A DNA stretch of 64,000 bases from Pseudomonas yamanorum (GCF_900105735.1 NZ_LT629793.1:558001-622000); one strand, 5' to 3'; numbered from the stretch's first letter, positions 26,294 to 37,000 are shown. Notes: a model not told the origin generated them from the letters alone. A program made the numbers and translations.

Positions 26294-27705
26294 GCGAACC
26301 AGCCTTGCAGCCACAGTGTGCCGCTTTCGCCCACGGTGCGATAAGCCCAGCCCTGTTGGCCGGCGCGGGTGCGCACCAGGTAGTAATCGCGGCGCACATC
26401 GGCACCATCCCACCAGCCGGATTCGATGCGCTCCGGGCCCATCAGGATGTGTAGACCTTGCTCGGCCAGGGGCGTCGGTTCATGCAGCAACCAACCCGGG
26501 CGCTGCACTCTATTTGAGGGTGTGCACGGGCGACTGTCAGCACCGGTTTGCCAGGCACATTCCGGGCGGTGGTCGGCGTGAAAGCGCAGGCCTTGCACCG
26601 CTTCGTCCCCCAACCGCGCCCGCAGGCGTTCGCGCAGTTGCTCCCACGGCAGGGTTTGTTGCGGGCGCTCGTCGAACAGGTCCTGGCGCTGGGGCACAAA
26701 CACCGGCAGGTCCTGGGCCACCAGGCGAAAGCCACGCACCGGCGAGGTGACTTGCACTTGCTCCAGGCGGCCACGGGCCAGTTCGAACAGCATTGCTGCG
26801 TCACGCTCGGCGCTGAGCAGGCCGACCTTGATCACGCTGTCGGGTTCTGCGGCGTGCTCCAGGTGCAGGTCAAAACGCTGCACGCCACTGTCGCGGCCAC
26901 ACAGGAACGCCGATAAATCGCCGGTCAAACGGCGCAAGGGAAACAGCAAAGCCTGGTGGGACAGCACATCAAAATTCAGCTCGATGCGCACATCGAACTG
27001 GTCCGGCGGTTGGTAGAACGCCAGGGCCAGGGGCCGTTGCCCGCACAGTGCATCGAGGTGCTTGAGTAGCGCCGCGTCGAAACGCCGGGCCAGGGTATGC
27101 CGGGGCAATGCCTGCACCTGGGCCAGGGTGCGCAAGCCCATACGCGACAACGCGGTGGCGGCGTGTGGGTCGAGGCCGGCGCGGTCGATGGGGATCGGCG
27201 CCAGGGCTTGTTGCAGGCCTTGCTCATCGGCCACGGCCAGGCCGTCGTAGGCATTCGCCAGAATCCGCGCCGCCGCCGGGTTCGGCGCGGCGACGATGCG
27301 ATGACGAAACCCCAGGTCAGTCAGTTCCTTGCGCAAGCGCGCTTCGAGCAACGGCCAGGGCCCGAACAGGCCCAGGCTCGACTCGATCTCGAACAACAAC
27401 GCCCGTGGGTAATACACGCTGACCTGGGAGCTGAAACGGTAGGCCCAGGCCGCAAGAAATTGCTGCCAGTATTCGATCTGTGCCGGGTCGTATTCGGCGC
27501 AGGCAAAAGCCTTGGTCAAGGCATGGGCCGCCGTCAGGGATTGGCCGGGGCGCAGGCCGAGCTTGCGCGCGGCCTCATTGACGGTTTGCAGCACCCGTCG
27601 TTGCGGCGTGCCGGCCAACAGGGCCAATGGCTGATCCGGTTCGGGGCGCAGACGCAGCACCCCGTCCAGCGCCAATTGCGGGAAGACAATACACACCCAG
27701 CGCAT
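26290..27705 (-). CDS. imuB: ImuB, Y-family polymerase-like adaptor
   Basis: A 471-residue protein with the fold of Y-family polymerases but without the acidic catalytic residues: the N-terminal strand reads [16 protein letters not shown] where active enzymes have an aspartate. In the ImuABC mutasome it acts as a platform that binds the beta clamp and recruits DnaE2. I start at ATG 27705, seven bases after the imuA stop; its own stop overlaps dnaE2. The long C-terminus carries [16 protein letters not shown], typical of ImuB. Confidence 0.95.
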   Translation of the reverse strand: MRWVCIVFPQLALDGVLRLRPEPDQPLALLAGTPQRRVLQTVNEAARKLGLRPGQSLTAAHALTKAFACAEYDPAQIEYWQQFLAAWAYRFSSQVSVYYPRALLFEIESSLGLFGPWPLLEARLRKELTDLGFRHRIVAAPNPAAARILANAYDGLAVADEQGLQQALAPIPIDRAGLDPHAATALSRMGLRTLAQVQALPRHTLARRFDAALLKHLDALCGQRPLALAFYQPPDQFDVRIELNFDVLSHQALLFPLRRLTGDLSAFLCGRDSGVQRFDLHLEHAAEPDSVIKVGLLSAERDAAMLFELARGRLEQVQVTSPVRGFRLVAQDLPVFVPQRQDLFDERPQQTLPWEQLRERLRARLGDEAVQGLRFHADHRPECAWQTGADSRPCTPSNRVQRPGWLLHEPTPLAEQGLHILMGPERIESGWWDGADVRRDYYLVRTRAGQQGWAYRTVGESGTLWLQGWFA

Positions 27706-27712
27706 GCCAACC

Positions 27713-28324
27713 TCAGTGCCCAAGCGCAATGGGCGCGGGATGGGCCAGGCCGCCCCGGCACTTGAGCACACGCACTTGCGCCGGGCTCGCCTCTACCGCG
27801 AGGCGCAAGGCGGCCGGTGACGGGTTGATGGCCTCGTTCAAGGAGCGCCAGGCAAAGGCCAGGGTCTGGCCGGTTTCCGCCGCCACCTGCAAGCGGCGCA
27901 AGGCCCGGTCATCGGCCTTTCGCGGCCAGCACAGCACCGCGCCACAACTGCCGGAACGCAGGCATTGCTCCACGGCCCACAAGGCATCGCGTTCATCGGC
28001 CTGGATCACGGAAAGCTGGCGCACATCCACCCCGGCGTTTTGCCAGGCGTGGGGGTACGGCGTGTAAGGCGGCGCCACCAGCACGATGCGCTCGCCGGCC
28101 GCCGACAACCGCGCCAGGGTCGGCCACACCAGTTGCAACTCGCCCACGCCCTCCTTCGCCATCAGGATTTCACTCAACGCCGCTTCCGGCCAGCCACCGC
28201 TGGGCAGCACTGCATCCAGAGCCGCAAGCCCGGTGGGATGGACGCTGGCGGGCGGCGCGGCAGGCCGGCCTTTCCAGACCCGGCCGCCATTGAACAGCGA
28301 GTCCAGTGCAACGACGGCGCCCAT
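27713..28324 (-). CDS. imuA: ImuA, mutasome accessory protein
   Basis: A 203-residue RecA/SulA-like protein of the SOS mutagenesis cassette. N-terminal TGLAALDAVLPSGGWPEAALSEIL and the later VLCWPRK motif are those of the ImuA family; the Walker A is degenerate. It helps ImuB and DnaE2 in lesion bypass. Its ATG overlaps the lexA2 TGA (TGATG), so translation follows lexA2. Confidence 0.93.
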   Translation of the reverse strand: MGAVVALDSLFNGGRVWKGRPAAPPASVHPTGLAALDAVLPSGGWPEAALSEILMAKEGVGELQLVWPTLARLSAAGERIVLVAPPYTPYPHAWQNAGVDVRQLSVIQADERDALWAVEQCLRSGSCGAVLCWPRKADDRALRRLQVAAETGQTLAFAWRSLNEAINPSPAALRLAVEASPAQVRVLKCRGGLAHPAPIALGH

Positions 28325-28941
28325 CAGCCTTGCCTCACCAAACCGCAGAACACCCCTTCGATGGCCAGGTCCTGATCGGGCCGCACCACGATGGGTTGAT
28401 AAGCGGGGTTGCGCGGCAGCAAGCGCACGCGCTCGCCGACGTGTTCGAAACGCTTGATGGTGACCTCACCGTCCAGGCGCGCCACCACAATCTGCCCGTT
28501 CAAGGCCTCGGCACTGCGGCGTACGCCCACCAGGTCGCCATCGAGGATGCCGTCTTCGATCATCGAATCGCCCTGTACCCGCAGCAGGTAGTCCGGGGTT
28601 TTCGCGAACATGGAGGGATCAAGCAGCAGACGGTTATGCACTTCAGCGTCGGCGCCAATGGGCAAGCCGGCGGCCACCCGGCCGAGTACCGGGATGTCCA
28701 GCAGCTCCGGCCGCGCCGGCTGATTGAGCAGGCGAATGCCGCGCGCCTGGTTGGGGTTGACCTCGATAAAGCCGCCCTCGGTCAGCGCCAGCACATGCTT
28801 GCGCGCCACGCTGCGGGAGGCAAAGCCGAACGCCTCGGCGATCTCGGCGAGGCTGGGAGACTGGCCTTGCTGCGCGATTCGGTCGCGGATAAAGGTCAGG
28901 ATGGCGGTACGGCGGGGCGTTAGATTCGTCATGGAGTACAT
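28324..28941 (-). CDS. lexA2: LexA2, second SOS repressor
   Basis: A 205-residue LexA. An N-terminal winged helix (SPSLAEIAEAFGFASRSVARKH, residues about 28-49) comes first, then the self-cleavage site A91-G92 (VAAGLP) and the catalytic dyad S126 (QGDSMIE) and K163 (TIKRF). Pseudomonads carry a second LexA at the head of the imu cassette, which represses this operon until RecA triggers cleavage. ATG 28941 follows AGGAG; ATG 28932 is the alternative, three residues later. A 7+7 palindrome covers the ribosome site and start. Confidence 0.95.
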   Translation of the reverse strand: MYSMTNLTPRRTAILTFIRDRIAQQGQSPSLAEIAEAFGFASRSVARKHVLALTEGGFIEVNPNQARGIRLLNQPARPELLDIPVLGRVAAGLPIGADAEVHNRLLLDPSMFAKTPDYLLRVQGDSMIEDGILDGDLVGVRRSAEALNGQIVVARLDGEVTIKRFEHVGERVRLLPRNPAYQPIVVRPDQDLAIEGVFCGLVRQG

Positions 28942-28950
28942 TTGTACTCC
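28933..28950 (-). promoter_or_regulatory. LexA2 operator on the lexA2 start
   Basis: A perfect palindrome GGAGTAC-N4-GTACTCC, matching the GTAC-N4-GTGC type site known for LexA2 of P. putida and differing from the usual CTGT-N8-ACAG box. It covers the AGGAG ribosome site and ATG 28941, so bound repressor would sit at or just after the promoter. It predicts autoregulation of the whole imu operon. Confidence 0.85.
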
Positions 28951-29058
28951 TGTGGGAATTTTCTGGCAATATCCGTCAGTCGCTTCCCATGCAGCCACCG
29001 GAAAAGTCCCCGCCAAGTTGACGAACGGTCTTTCGAATGTTCAGATGCCGGCCTGTTT

Positions 29059-29237
29059 CAGGTGCCCCCTGCCGCCGTGCTTGGGGTGAAACGGGAAACC
29101 GGTGCCGCTCTTTTTTTGAGCCAGTCCGGTGCTGCCCCCGCAACGGTAGACGCGTGACCCCTTCGACACACCACTGTGGCCAGCGCGCCATGGGAAGGTG
29201 AAGGTGTCCATACGCGTGAGCCCGGAGACCGGCCTGG
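29059..29237 (+). ncRNA. Cobalamin riboswitch
   Basis: Has the adenosylcobalamin class elements in order: GGTGCC at 29061, AACGGGAAACCGGTG around 29090-29104, the B12 box variant GCTGCCCCCGCAACGGTA (29131-29148), CACTGTGG and GGGAAGG (about 29172-29198), then GCGTGAGCCCGGAGACCGGC (29214-29233). It lies about 110 bases before the TonB-receptor start. High cobalamin is expected to turn off the three-gene operon downstream. Confidence 0.93.
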
Positions 29238-29345
29238 AATTCTGTTTGGCAAAATCCTGCGGTGGGCGGGCATGGGCCGGTATTGGCGTGTGCTCGGTGC
29301 CTACTCGTGCGTGCTTTTCGCGAAAGATACTTTTCCGAGAAGACT

Positions 29346-31280
29346 ATGATTCGACCTTTCAAGACTCCTGTGCCCGGCCTGTTGTTCGGCTGCCTGTTCA
29401 GCCCCCTGCTGCTGGCCGACGACAACACCCTGGAACTCAAGCAACTTAACGTTTCCGCACCGTCGGTGGAATCCACCACCGTGGCCGAGATGGCCCAGTA
29501 CGGCAGCAAGGTTGAGATCGTCACCCGCGAACAGATTGAACGCGCCGGCCCCGCCGCCGATGTGTCGCGCGTGATGCAGATGTTCATCCCCGGCCTGTAC
29601 GTGGCACCCAAGAATGGCCCGTTCGACTACGGCACTTATTCACTGCTGGGCGGGCGCAACGACGACACGCTGATCCTGCTGGACGGCGTGCGCCTGAACA
29701 ACCGCCTGTACGGCGGCCTGTATCTGGACACCCTGCCCGCCAACGCCATCGAGCGCATCGAAGTGCTCAAGGGTGGCCAGAGCCTGCTGTTCGGCACCCA
29801 GGCGGTGTCGGGGGTGATCAACATCGTCACCCGCAGCCCGCAAACCCGCGAGGCGTCCGGCGAGGTGAACCTGGGTGCCGACACCTTCGGCGGCACCACC
29901 GGCGATGCCCGGGTCGAGAAGATTTTCAATAACGGGTTTGGCGACCTCGGCTTGCTGGCCTACGTCAGCCGCAACGTCTCCGAGGGCTACCAACCGTTTC
30001 GCAACCGCGACATGAAAAACGTCACCGACAAGAAGCGCTCCTACGAAGTCACCACCTTCGGCACCAAGGCGATCCAGTCGTTTGGCGATGACACGCGCCT
30101 GGAACTGTTTTACCAATACGCCGACGCCAACCTGGATTTCGCCCGCCCGGTGGACAACCACAAGACCACCAACGACCGCGTGCAGCAAATCGCCACGGCG
30201 ACCTTCGAGCAAAGCATCAACGAGCGCCTGAGCTACTTCGTCAAAGGGCATATCAACGATTGGGACACGCGCTACACCCGCCTCAACAATGTCGAAGGCG
30301 GCGGCACCAAGGTCATCAACCACAACGACTACTGGGGCTTCACCGACTGGGGCGTGCAGGCCGAAGGCAAGGCCGTGTTGCCCGGCGAGCATGTGCTGGT
30401 ATTCGGTTCCGATAACCAGTGGTTCAAGGGCCAGGATGATGTATTGATCATCGACGACAACAAGGCCCAGGCCCACGCGCTGTACACCCAACTGCGCCCG
30501 AATATCGAAGCCCTGCCGAACTGGCACCCGAGCATCGGCGTACGCCACGAAGCCATGAGCGGCGGTGACAGCGCCACCGTCGGCATGCTCACTTCGCTTT
30601 ATGACCTCAACGACAACTGGGCCCTGCGCGGCCAATACGGCACCGCCTACAAACTGCCGAATGCCGAGCAACTGTTCGTCAACGAAGACGATGAGAAAGG
30701 CAACCGCAACCTCAAGCCGGAGAAGAGCCGCAACGCCGAGCTGGGCATCGACTACAAGGGCAGCCTGCTGGCGCGGGACTTCAGCGCCAGCGTGACGCTG
30801 TTCAAGCGCAAGATCACCGACCTGATCACCCAGGACGATATCCAGTGGATCAACGGCCAGGGGCAGATCCAGATGCGCGGTTTCGAGGCCGACGCCAAGC
30901 TGCAACTTAACGAGCAATGGAGCGTGCAGGCCGACATGACCCGCAACCTCACCGAGTCCCGCGCGGGTGTCACCCTCAATGATATTCCTGGCTTCTTCGC
31001 CCGCTCGCGGGTCGGCTATGAATCGGTGGACCGCCTGTGGGGCGTCGGTACTGCGGTGCGTTACATCGGCGATATTGTCAGCTCGAAAAAGGTCGAGTAC
31101 GGCAACTACACCGTGGTCGACGCCGACGCCTATCGCTACCTCGATAACGCCCACCAACATCGCGTCAGCCTGCTGGTAGAGAACCTGTTCGATCGCGACT
31201 ACGTCACCAGCCGCGCCAGCAACGTCGACAACCTCGGGCGGCCGTTCACCTCCGAAGTACGCTACACGTATCGCTTCTGA
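29346..31280 (+). CDS. TonB-dependent cobalamin receptor, BtuB-like
   Basis: A 644-residue outer-membrane receptor. Signal peptide of about 24 residues (LLFGCLFSPLLLA before DDNTLEL), a probable TonB box around LKQLNVSAP, a plug domain (about 45-165, including LLGGRNDDTLILLDGVRLNN and GGQSLLFGTQAVSGVINIVT) and a beta-barrel ending in RYTYRF with the C-terminal aromatic typical of outer-membrane proteins. The riboswitch and the BtuF-like protein in the same operon point to cobalamin or a corrinoid as ligand. Its stop shares one base with the next start. Confidence 0.9.
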   Translation: MIRPFKTPVPGLLFGCLFSPLLLADDNTLELKQLNVSAPSVESTTVAEMAQYGSKVEIVTREQIERAGPAADVSRVMQMFIPGLYVAPKNGPFDYGTYSLLGGRNDDTLILLDGVRLNNRLYGGLYLDTLPANAIERIEVLKGGQSLLFGTQAVSGVINIVTRSPQTREASGEVNLGADTFGGTTGDARVEKIFNNGFGDLGLLAYVSRNVSEGYQPFRNRDMKNVTDKKRSYEVTTFGTKAIQSFGDDTRLELFYQYADANLDFARPVDNHKTTNDRVQQIATATFEQSINERLSYFVKGHINDWDTRYTRLNNVEGGGTKVINHNDYWGFTDWGVQAEGKAVLPGEHVLVFGSDNQWFKGQDDVLIIDDNKAQAHALYTQLRPNIEALPNWHPSIGVRHEAMSGGDSATVGMLTSLYDLNDNWALRGQYGTAYKLPNAEQLFVNEDDEKGNRNLKPEKSRNAELGIDYKGSLLARDFSASVTLFKRKITDLITQDDIQWINGQGQIQMRGFEADAKLQLNEQWSVQADMTRNLTESRAGVTLNDIPGFFARSRVGYESVDRLWGVGTAVRYIGDIVSSKKVEYGNYTVVDADAYRYLDNAHQHRVSLLVENLFDRDYVTSRASNVDNLGRPFTSEVRYTYRF

Positions 31281-31624
31281 TGAGTACGCCCGTGGAAACT
31301 CATCCGGACTGGTCCCATGTGCCTGACCACACCCGTCACGTGTTCCTGTGCACCGGCCCGCGCTGCACCCAGCGTGGCGCGCTGCAATTATGGAAAACCC
31401 TGCGCCGCCACCTGCTGGCACACGACCGCATCGAAAAGCCTGGCGGCGTGCTGTTGACCCGCACCCACTGCCAGTTCCCGTGCAACCTGGGCCCGATTGT
31501 GACGGTGTACCCGGACACGTGCTGGTACGGCGTGCACAGCAACGCAGACGTGCAACGGCTGGTGGAAGTGCACCTGGTGGGCGGCGAAGTCGTCGAGGAT
31601 TTGCTGATCAAGGAGCGCCCATGA
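31280..31624 (+). CDS. Thioredoxin-like [2Fe-2S] ferredoxin domain protein
   Basis: A 114-residue cytosolic protein with cysteines C24, C29, C64 and C68 (FLCTGPRC; THCQFPCNLGP), the pattern of thioredoxin-like [2Fe-2S] ferredoxins; C81 (DTCWYG) is an extra one. It overlaps the receptor stop (TGATG) and the next start (ATGA), so it is part of the cobalamin-regulated operon. A role in reducing or remodelling incoming corrinoid is plausible; I know of no experiment. Confidence 0.8.
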   Translation: MSTPVETHPDWSHVPDHTRHVFLCTGPRCTQRGALQLWKTLRRHLLAHDRIEKPGGVLLTRTHCQFPCNLGPIVTVYPDTCWYGVHSNADVQRLVEVHLVGGEVVEDLLIKERP

Positions 31625-32541
31625 AAGCGTCGTGGTTGCTGTTGGGCGCCCTGCTCTGCCCATCGTTGGCCCTGGCGGACCGTTATCGCAACTGCAACCA
31701 GGACTGGACGGCCACCCACTCACCGCCCTCGCGCATCGTGGCCCTCAACCAGCATGCGGCCGACCTGTTATTGGCGCTGGATGTCGGTTCGGCATTGGTG
31801 GGCGTGGCGTATCTGGATGACAACGGTGTGGCCCACCGACACGGCGAGTATTTCGGCGTGCCGGTGATTGCGCCCAAGTACCCGTCCAGCGAAGTGCTCT
31901 ATGCGCAGAAACCGGATCTGGTGGTCGGTGGGTTCGCCACTGCCTTTGGCACTGGCGTCACTTCCCGCACAGGATTGGCCGGCAACGGGGTTGGGTCATA
32001 TTTGCTGGAGTCGGCGTGTGACGGGCATTCGCTGGATTACTTCGGGCATATCCGCAACGACCTGTTTACCCTCGGCGCCCTGGTGCACAAACAGCAACGG
32101 GCGCGGGCGTTGAGCGATGCCATGGACGCCGACCTGGCCAGTGCCCAGGCACTGACTGGCAAGGGTAAACCGCTGTCGGTGTTTTACCTCGACAGTGAAG
32201 TCAACGGGCTGGACAGCGAAGGCCGGCGGGGTTTTGTCACTACATTGGTGGCGGCTGCCGGGGCGCGCAATTTATTCGCCGGGATCAACCAATACCGCGT
32301 CACCGTGAGCAGCGAAACCCTGCTGATGAGTGACCCGGATGTGATTTTGCTGGCGGATGCAGTGTGGTCACCGGCCAGCCGCAAGCGCCAGTTGCTGATC
32401 AGTGACCCGGTGCTCTCGCGTTTGCGGGCGGTGCGGGAGAACCGGATGATCGATATTCCGTTTACCCACCTGGTGCCCACGGCAAGCAGCGGGCGGGTGG
32501 CCCTGGACCTGGCGCGGCAACTCAAAAAACTGGCTGAATAA
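31621..32541 (+). CDS. BtuF-like periplasmic substrate-binding protein
   Basis: A 306-residue helical-backbone binding protein (cluster A-II, Fe-siderophore/B12 type). Signal peptide KASWLLLGALLCPSLALA, then the usual first lobe with RIVALNQHAADLLLALDVG and the second with DPDVILLADAVW. Located with the TonB receptor behind a B12 riboswitch, it most likely binds cobalamin in the periplasm. No permease or ATPase genes follow, so it must use components coded elsewhere. Start ATG 31621 overlaps the upstream stop. Confidence 0.85.
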   Translation: MKASWLLLGALLCPSLALADRYRNCNQDWTATHSPPSRIVALNQHAADLLLALDVGSALVGVAYLDDNGVAHRHGEYFGVPVIAPKYPSSEVLYAQKPDLVVGGFATAFGTGVTSRTGLAGNGVGSYLLESACDGHSLDYFGHIRNDLFTLGALVHKQQRARALSDAMDADLASAQALTGKGKPLSVFYLDSEVNGLDSEGRRGFVTTLVAAAGARNLFAGINQYRVTVSSETLLMSDPDVILLADAVWSPASRKRQLLISDPVLSRLRAVRENRMIDIPFTHLVPTASSGRVALDLARQLKKLAE

Positions 32542-32551
32542 ACACAGTCTT

Positions 32552-32578
32552 CTGTGGGAGCTGGCTTGCCTGCGATGG
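32552..32578. repeat. Single REP element
   Basis: CTGTGGGAGCTGGCTTGCCT followed by GCGATGG is one unpaired copy of the GTGGGAGC-type REP, right after the BtuF-like gene. Confidence 0.75.
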
Positions 32579-32698
32579 CTTTTGCTCTTCACCACTCATG
32601 ACTTTTGGTAAAGAGTCCTTTTCGGATTCAGCGGTTTTTCTGAAGGAACGAGGAGCCGATACTCGACTCCATTGTTCACATCACTTCAGGAGTCACTC

Positions 32699-33502
32699 AT
32701 GTCTATTCCCGCATTCGGCCTCGGTACGTTCCGCCTGCAAGGCCAGGTCGTCATCGACTCCGTCAGCACCGGCCTGGAACTGGGCTACCGCGTCATCGAC
32801 ACCGCGCAAATCTACGAGAACGAAGCCGATGTCGGCCAGGCCATTGCCGACAGCGGCATCCCACGGAACGAGCTGTTTATCACCAGCAAGATCTGGATCG
32901 CCAATTTCGCCGAAGGCCAGTTGATTCCCAGCCTCAAGGAGAGTCTGCGCAAGCTCCAGACCGATTACCTGGACCTGACCCTGATCCACTGGCCATCGCC
33001 GGAAGACCAGGTGCCGGTCGCCGAATTCATGGGCCAGTTGCTGGAAGCCAAGCGCCAGGGCCTGACCCGCCAGATCGGTATTTCCAACTTCACCGTCGAC
33101 CTGATGAAACAGGCAATTGCCGCCGTCGGTGCCGAGCACATCGCGACCAACCAGGTCGAGCTGCACCCGTACCTGCAAAACCGCACCGTGGTGGATTTTG
33201 CCAAGGCCCATGGTATCCAGATCACCTCCTACATGACCCTGGCCTACGGTGAAGTGCTGAAGGACCCGGTGATCCAGCAGATCGCCGAACGGCATCAGGC
33301 AACCCCGGCGCAAGTGACCCTGGCCTGGGCCATGCAACTGGGCTACGCGGTGATCCCGTCGTCGACCAAGCGCGCCAACCTGGCCAGCAACCTCAAGGCC
33401 CTGGACCTGACCTTGAGCGATGACGACATGGCGCAGATCGCCGGCCTGGAGCGTGGCCATCGGCTGACCAGCCCCAAGGGCATCGCGCCGAACTGGGACT
33501 AA
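32699..33502 (+). CDS. dkgB: 2,5-didehydrogluconate reductase DkgB (aldo/keto reductase)
   Basis: A 267-residue NADPH-dependent aldo/keto reductase that reduces 2,5-diketo-gluconate and also methylglyoxal or beta-keto esters. It shows [10 protein letters not shown], the catalytic D-Y-K-H set ([30 protein letters not shown]) and the coenzyme motif [17 protein letters not shown] 32699 follows CAGGAG. Stop overlaps the convergent receiver gene by four bases. Confidence 0.9.
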   Translation: MSIPAFGLGTFRLQGQVVIDSVSTGLELGYRVIDTAQIYENEADVGQAIADSGIPRNELFITSKIWIANFAEGQLIPSLKESLRKLQTDYLDLTLIHWPSPEDQVPVAEFMGQLLEAKRQGLTRQIGISNFTVDLMKQAIAAVGAEHIATNQVELHPYLQNRTVVDFAKAHGIQITSYMTLAYGEVLKDPVIQQIAERHQATPAQVTLAWAMQLGYAVIPSSTKRANLASNLKALDLTLSDDDMAQIAGLERGHRLTSPKGIAPNWD

Positions 33503-33930
33503 GCCACAGGGCTGCGGGATAATTCCCGCAGCCACGGCAACACCCGCAGCCCGCTGGTGACTGGTGGTGGGTCGATGATGTCCATGAAGTGTTCGAGGTT
33601 GACGCTGTCCGGCGCACCCGGCAGGCGCACCAGCAGTGTCGCTGTGGCGGCCGGCGTGCCCAGGTCCCGGATATCGTAGACCAGCACATGGCGAATCTGT
33701 GGGTGCTGCTCCTGGTAGGCCAGTACCCCGCCCTCGCTGGCCGCCAACCCGGCATTGATGATCAACACGTCGAACGGCTCGGTCGGGATGGCCGTGAGGA
33801 TCAGCACTTCGTCGAAGGTTTGCACCGGGACGATGCGGTAGTAGCCCAATTGGTTGAGCATTTTTTCGATGTACAGCCGTTGCAGGTGCTGTTCATCGGC
33901 GATCAGGAGGGTCAGTGCTTTGTTTGGCAT
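33499..33930 (-). CDS. Stand-alone receiver-domain protein, degenerate
   Basis: A 143-residue CheY-like protein. [15 protein letters not shown] matches the first acidic pocket, but where an active receiver has the phospho-acceptor aspartate this one reads [10 protein letters not shown], with asparagine. It is thus probably not phosphorylated and may act by binding a partner. Start ATG 33930 has AGGTG upstream. The BvgS-like sensor gene ends 137 bases upstream on the same strand, so it may be cotranscribed or, given a motif shared with the bvgA-like promoter, controlled in parallel. Confidence 0.72.
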   Translation of the reverse strand: MPNKALTLLIADEQHLQRLYIEKMLNQLGYYRIVPVQTFDEVLILTAIPTEPFDVLIINAGLAASEGGVLAYQEQHPQIRHVLVYDIRDLGTPAATATLLVRLPGAPDSVNLEHFMDIIDPPPVTSGLRVLPWLRELSRSPVA

Positions 33931-34021
33931 GGCGAACACCTGAGCAAGGAGCGCTCGTGAGGGACTGGGCGGCCTATTTTCCAGACATATTCCGAAGACT
34001 AAATAAGGCTTGTTCCACCTT

Positions 34022-34038
34022 CATGTAGGAGTTGTCCC
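34022..34038. promoter_or_regulatory. Shared regulator motif, copy 1
   Basis: CATGTAGGAGTTGTCCC, about 90 bases upstream of the degenerate receiver gene. It matches the motif at 38560-38576 at all but a few positions and has the inverted half-sites AGGA and TCC. Probable binding site of the BvgA-like regulator. Confidence 0.5.
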
Positions 34039-34066
34039 AAACAGCTCGAATGACAGCCCTCGCCAG

Positions 34067-37000
34067 TCAAGTCTGATTGCAATAAACCGACAACCCGTGA
34101 TGCAGGTGAGCGAGCGCTTCATCCATGCCATCGATGGCACTGGCCAACTCGTTACGCGCTTGCCGTTCACAGACGTTTTCCAGCACTTCGCAGCACTCCA
34201 TCAATGCCTGAGCCTTGACCATGCGCGCGCCGCCTTTGGTTCGATGGGCCAGGTCGTGCAGACCGGCGAAGTCGGCCTTGTGTTGCAGGACCACCAGTTG
34301 CCCATGGTCAGCTTCAAGGCTGTCGAGCAATGGCACCAGCAGCTCTTTTACTGCGTCGACATTCCCTCCGGTCAGCTTCTCCAGGTCGCGCAAATCAAAG
34401 TCTGGCGACAACTCATCCACGCTGACCGGGGCCACCGAGGGCGTGGCTGTGCGCGACATCAGGGCCGCATGCAGGTCCTCAAGCCCGGTGGGCTTGAACA
34501 GGCAGCCATCCATTCCCGCCTGTCGGCAACGTTCGGCTTCCTCGGGCTGGGCGTTGGCGGTGAACCCCAGCAACAGGCAAGGCGCCAGGCCGCGCTCACG
34601 CTCCAGGGTGCGGATATCCCGCGCCAGCTCGTAACCGTCCTTGAATGGCATATTGCAGTCGGTAATCACCCCATCAAAGCGTCCGGACAACCACAGTTCA
34701 AGCCCCTGGACGCCATCTTCGGCGGTGGTGATTCGATGCCCCAGAAAGCTCAATTGCCGGGCCAGCAGCAGCCGATTGGCCGGGTAGTCATCCACCACCA
34801 GGATGCTCAATGCGTGGGCCGGCGAAGTTTCCAGGGCAACGGAGACGGCCGGCACCCGGGTTGCGTCGGCGACGGCCAACGCCAGGGTGACGTCCACCCG
34901 GGTGCCCTGCCCCAACAAGCTGCTCAATTGCAGTTGCCCGCCCATCATCTCGCAGAGGTTGCGGCTGATGACCAGGCCCAGGCCGGAACCGCTGCGCGCC
35001 GATTGCGCGGTGTTCGTGCCCTGGATAAACGGGTTGAACAGACGTTTCTGGTCTTCAACACTGATGCCGATGCCGGTGTCTTCCACCCACAGCCTGAGGC
35101 TCAGGTACCCGTTGGCAATCGCCGACGAACCGGACGCGCCAAGCCGTACCTGGCCACGGGTGGTGAACTTGATCGCATTGCTCAGCAGGTTCGACACCAC
35201 TTGCTTGAAACGCATCGGGTCCACCAGCACCCATCGATCAATCAGCGGGTCGAGTTCCACCTTCAATACCAGGCCCTTGGCCCGCGCCAGCCCATCGAAG
35301 ACCCGCGCCACCGACGCCAGCAACGCATGCAGGTTTGACGGCTGCAACGCCAGGGACAGGTGGCCCGACTCAATGCGTGCGATGTCCAGGATATCGCCGA
35401 TCAACTCCAGCATGCCCCGCGACGCATCGGCGGCCACCTCCAGCGCATCGCGGTCGGCCCGGCCCTGTTCGGCGGCCTTCAAGGCCAATTCGATCATGCC
35501 AATCACGGCGTTCATGGGCGTGCGTATCTCATGGCTCATGGTCGCGAGGAAGGTGGTCTTGGCGCGATTGGCGGCGTCGGCATCCTCCTTGGCCTCCCGC
35601 AGCTGGCCGAGCAGGTGCTGCCTTTCACTGACGTCCACCCAGCCGGCGATCATGCCCACCACCCGCTCATCACCGTCGCGGTACGGCAGCATCCAGTGAT
35701 AGATCGTCAGGACCGTCCCGTCCGGCACCTTGAGCACGCGATCCTGTATCTGTGGCTCCCCCTGCTCCATCAAGCGCAGGTAGTCCTGGTGAAAGGACTC
35801 GGCCTGGGGGCGATTGCCGGTGTCGGTCTCGACCACGGTTTTACCGGTCACGTCCTCCAGCTTGTAATCGAACACATCGAGGTAAGCACTGTTGCACGCC
35901 ATCAGCCGGCCCAGGCGATCACGCACATAAATCGGATGAGGCGTGCCGTCGATCAGCACGCCCATAAACCGCATCTGGTCACTCAGGGCACGCTCGGCCT
36001 GCACCCGTTTGCGTATCAGGCCGCGCAGGTAAATCGCCCAGCCTAGCGTGATCAGCAACAGCAGCGCCGCCAGGCTGAAACCTTGAATGATGACGGTGCG
36101 GTGCCGCGCCCAGTAACTGTCTTCAACCAATACCTCGCTACGCCAGTGGCCGGCCAATTCATCCATTTCCTGGGGCGTGATACTCAGCAATGCCTTGTCG
36201 AGGATCGAATACAACTCCAACTGGCTGCGGTTGATCCCAAAGGCTATGCGGGCCGGCTCGGACCCGACCGTGCTGGTGACCCGCAAGCGGTCACGGTACT
36301 CGCGGGCAATCATGTAGCGCGCACTGATCAATGTATTGACGGCCGCATCGGCGCCGCCGCTGGCCACCAGCGCCATGGCGTGTTCAGGGTTGTCGACGCC
36401 CACAAACTTGATAGTGGGATAGGCCTGGGCAATCCCCTCTTGCAGGCTGTTGCCGCCGATCAGCGCCAGGCGCTTGCCGGCCATGTCTTCCAGGGTGAGG
36501 GGGCTGCGGTCATCCATGCGACTGACCAGTACAAACGGATTGGTCAGGTAAGGCCGGGTAATACGCACCTTGTCCGTGCGTTCAACGCTGGGCGTGACCA
36601 CCGCGATCAGGTCCGCACCGCCGGTGCTGACCTTGTCAATCTGCTGGGGCATCGAGGTGCCCGGGACGACGTCAAATTTCAACCCGGTGCGCAAGCTGAT
36701 ACGGGCCAACACCTCGGCGCTCAACCCTTCGAACGCGCCCTGCTTGTCGATAAATGAAACCGGCAGGAACCTGTCGAGTATCGCGACCTTTACCCTGGGG
36801 TTCTTCTCCAGCCAACGCTGCTCACTGGCACTCAAGCGCAACCGGTCCGCCCCCAGGAACCCAAGATTTCCGGCACTCCAGCGCCGCAGTATTTCCATCT
36901 GCTCACTGACCGGAATTGCGGCCAGCGCCGCATTGATGATCGGCAGCAAGCGCGTGTTGTTGCGAGAAAATGCAAACGCAAACGGATTGACTTCAAGTGA

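Noticed and set aside
29640..31421. A 593-residue open frame antisense to the TonB receptor
   Set aside because: A shadow: the sense strand has a signal peptide, plug and barrel with a proper C-terminal aromatic residue and a riboswitch upstream.
34010..35338. A 442-residue + strand frame within the BvgS-like gene
   Set aside because: Antisense shadow of the receiver, Hpt and kinase domains.
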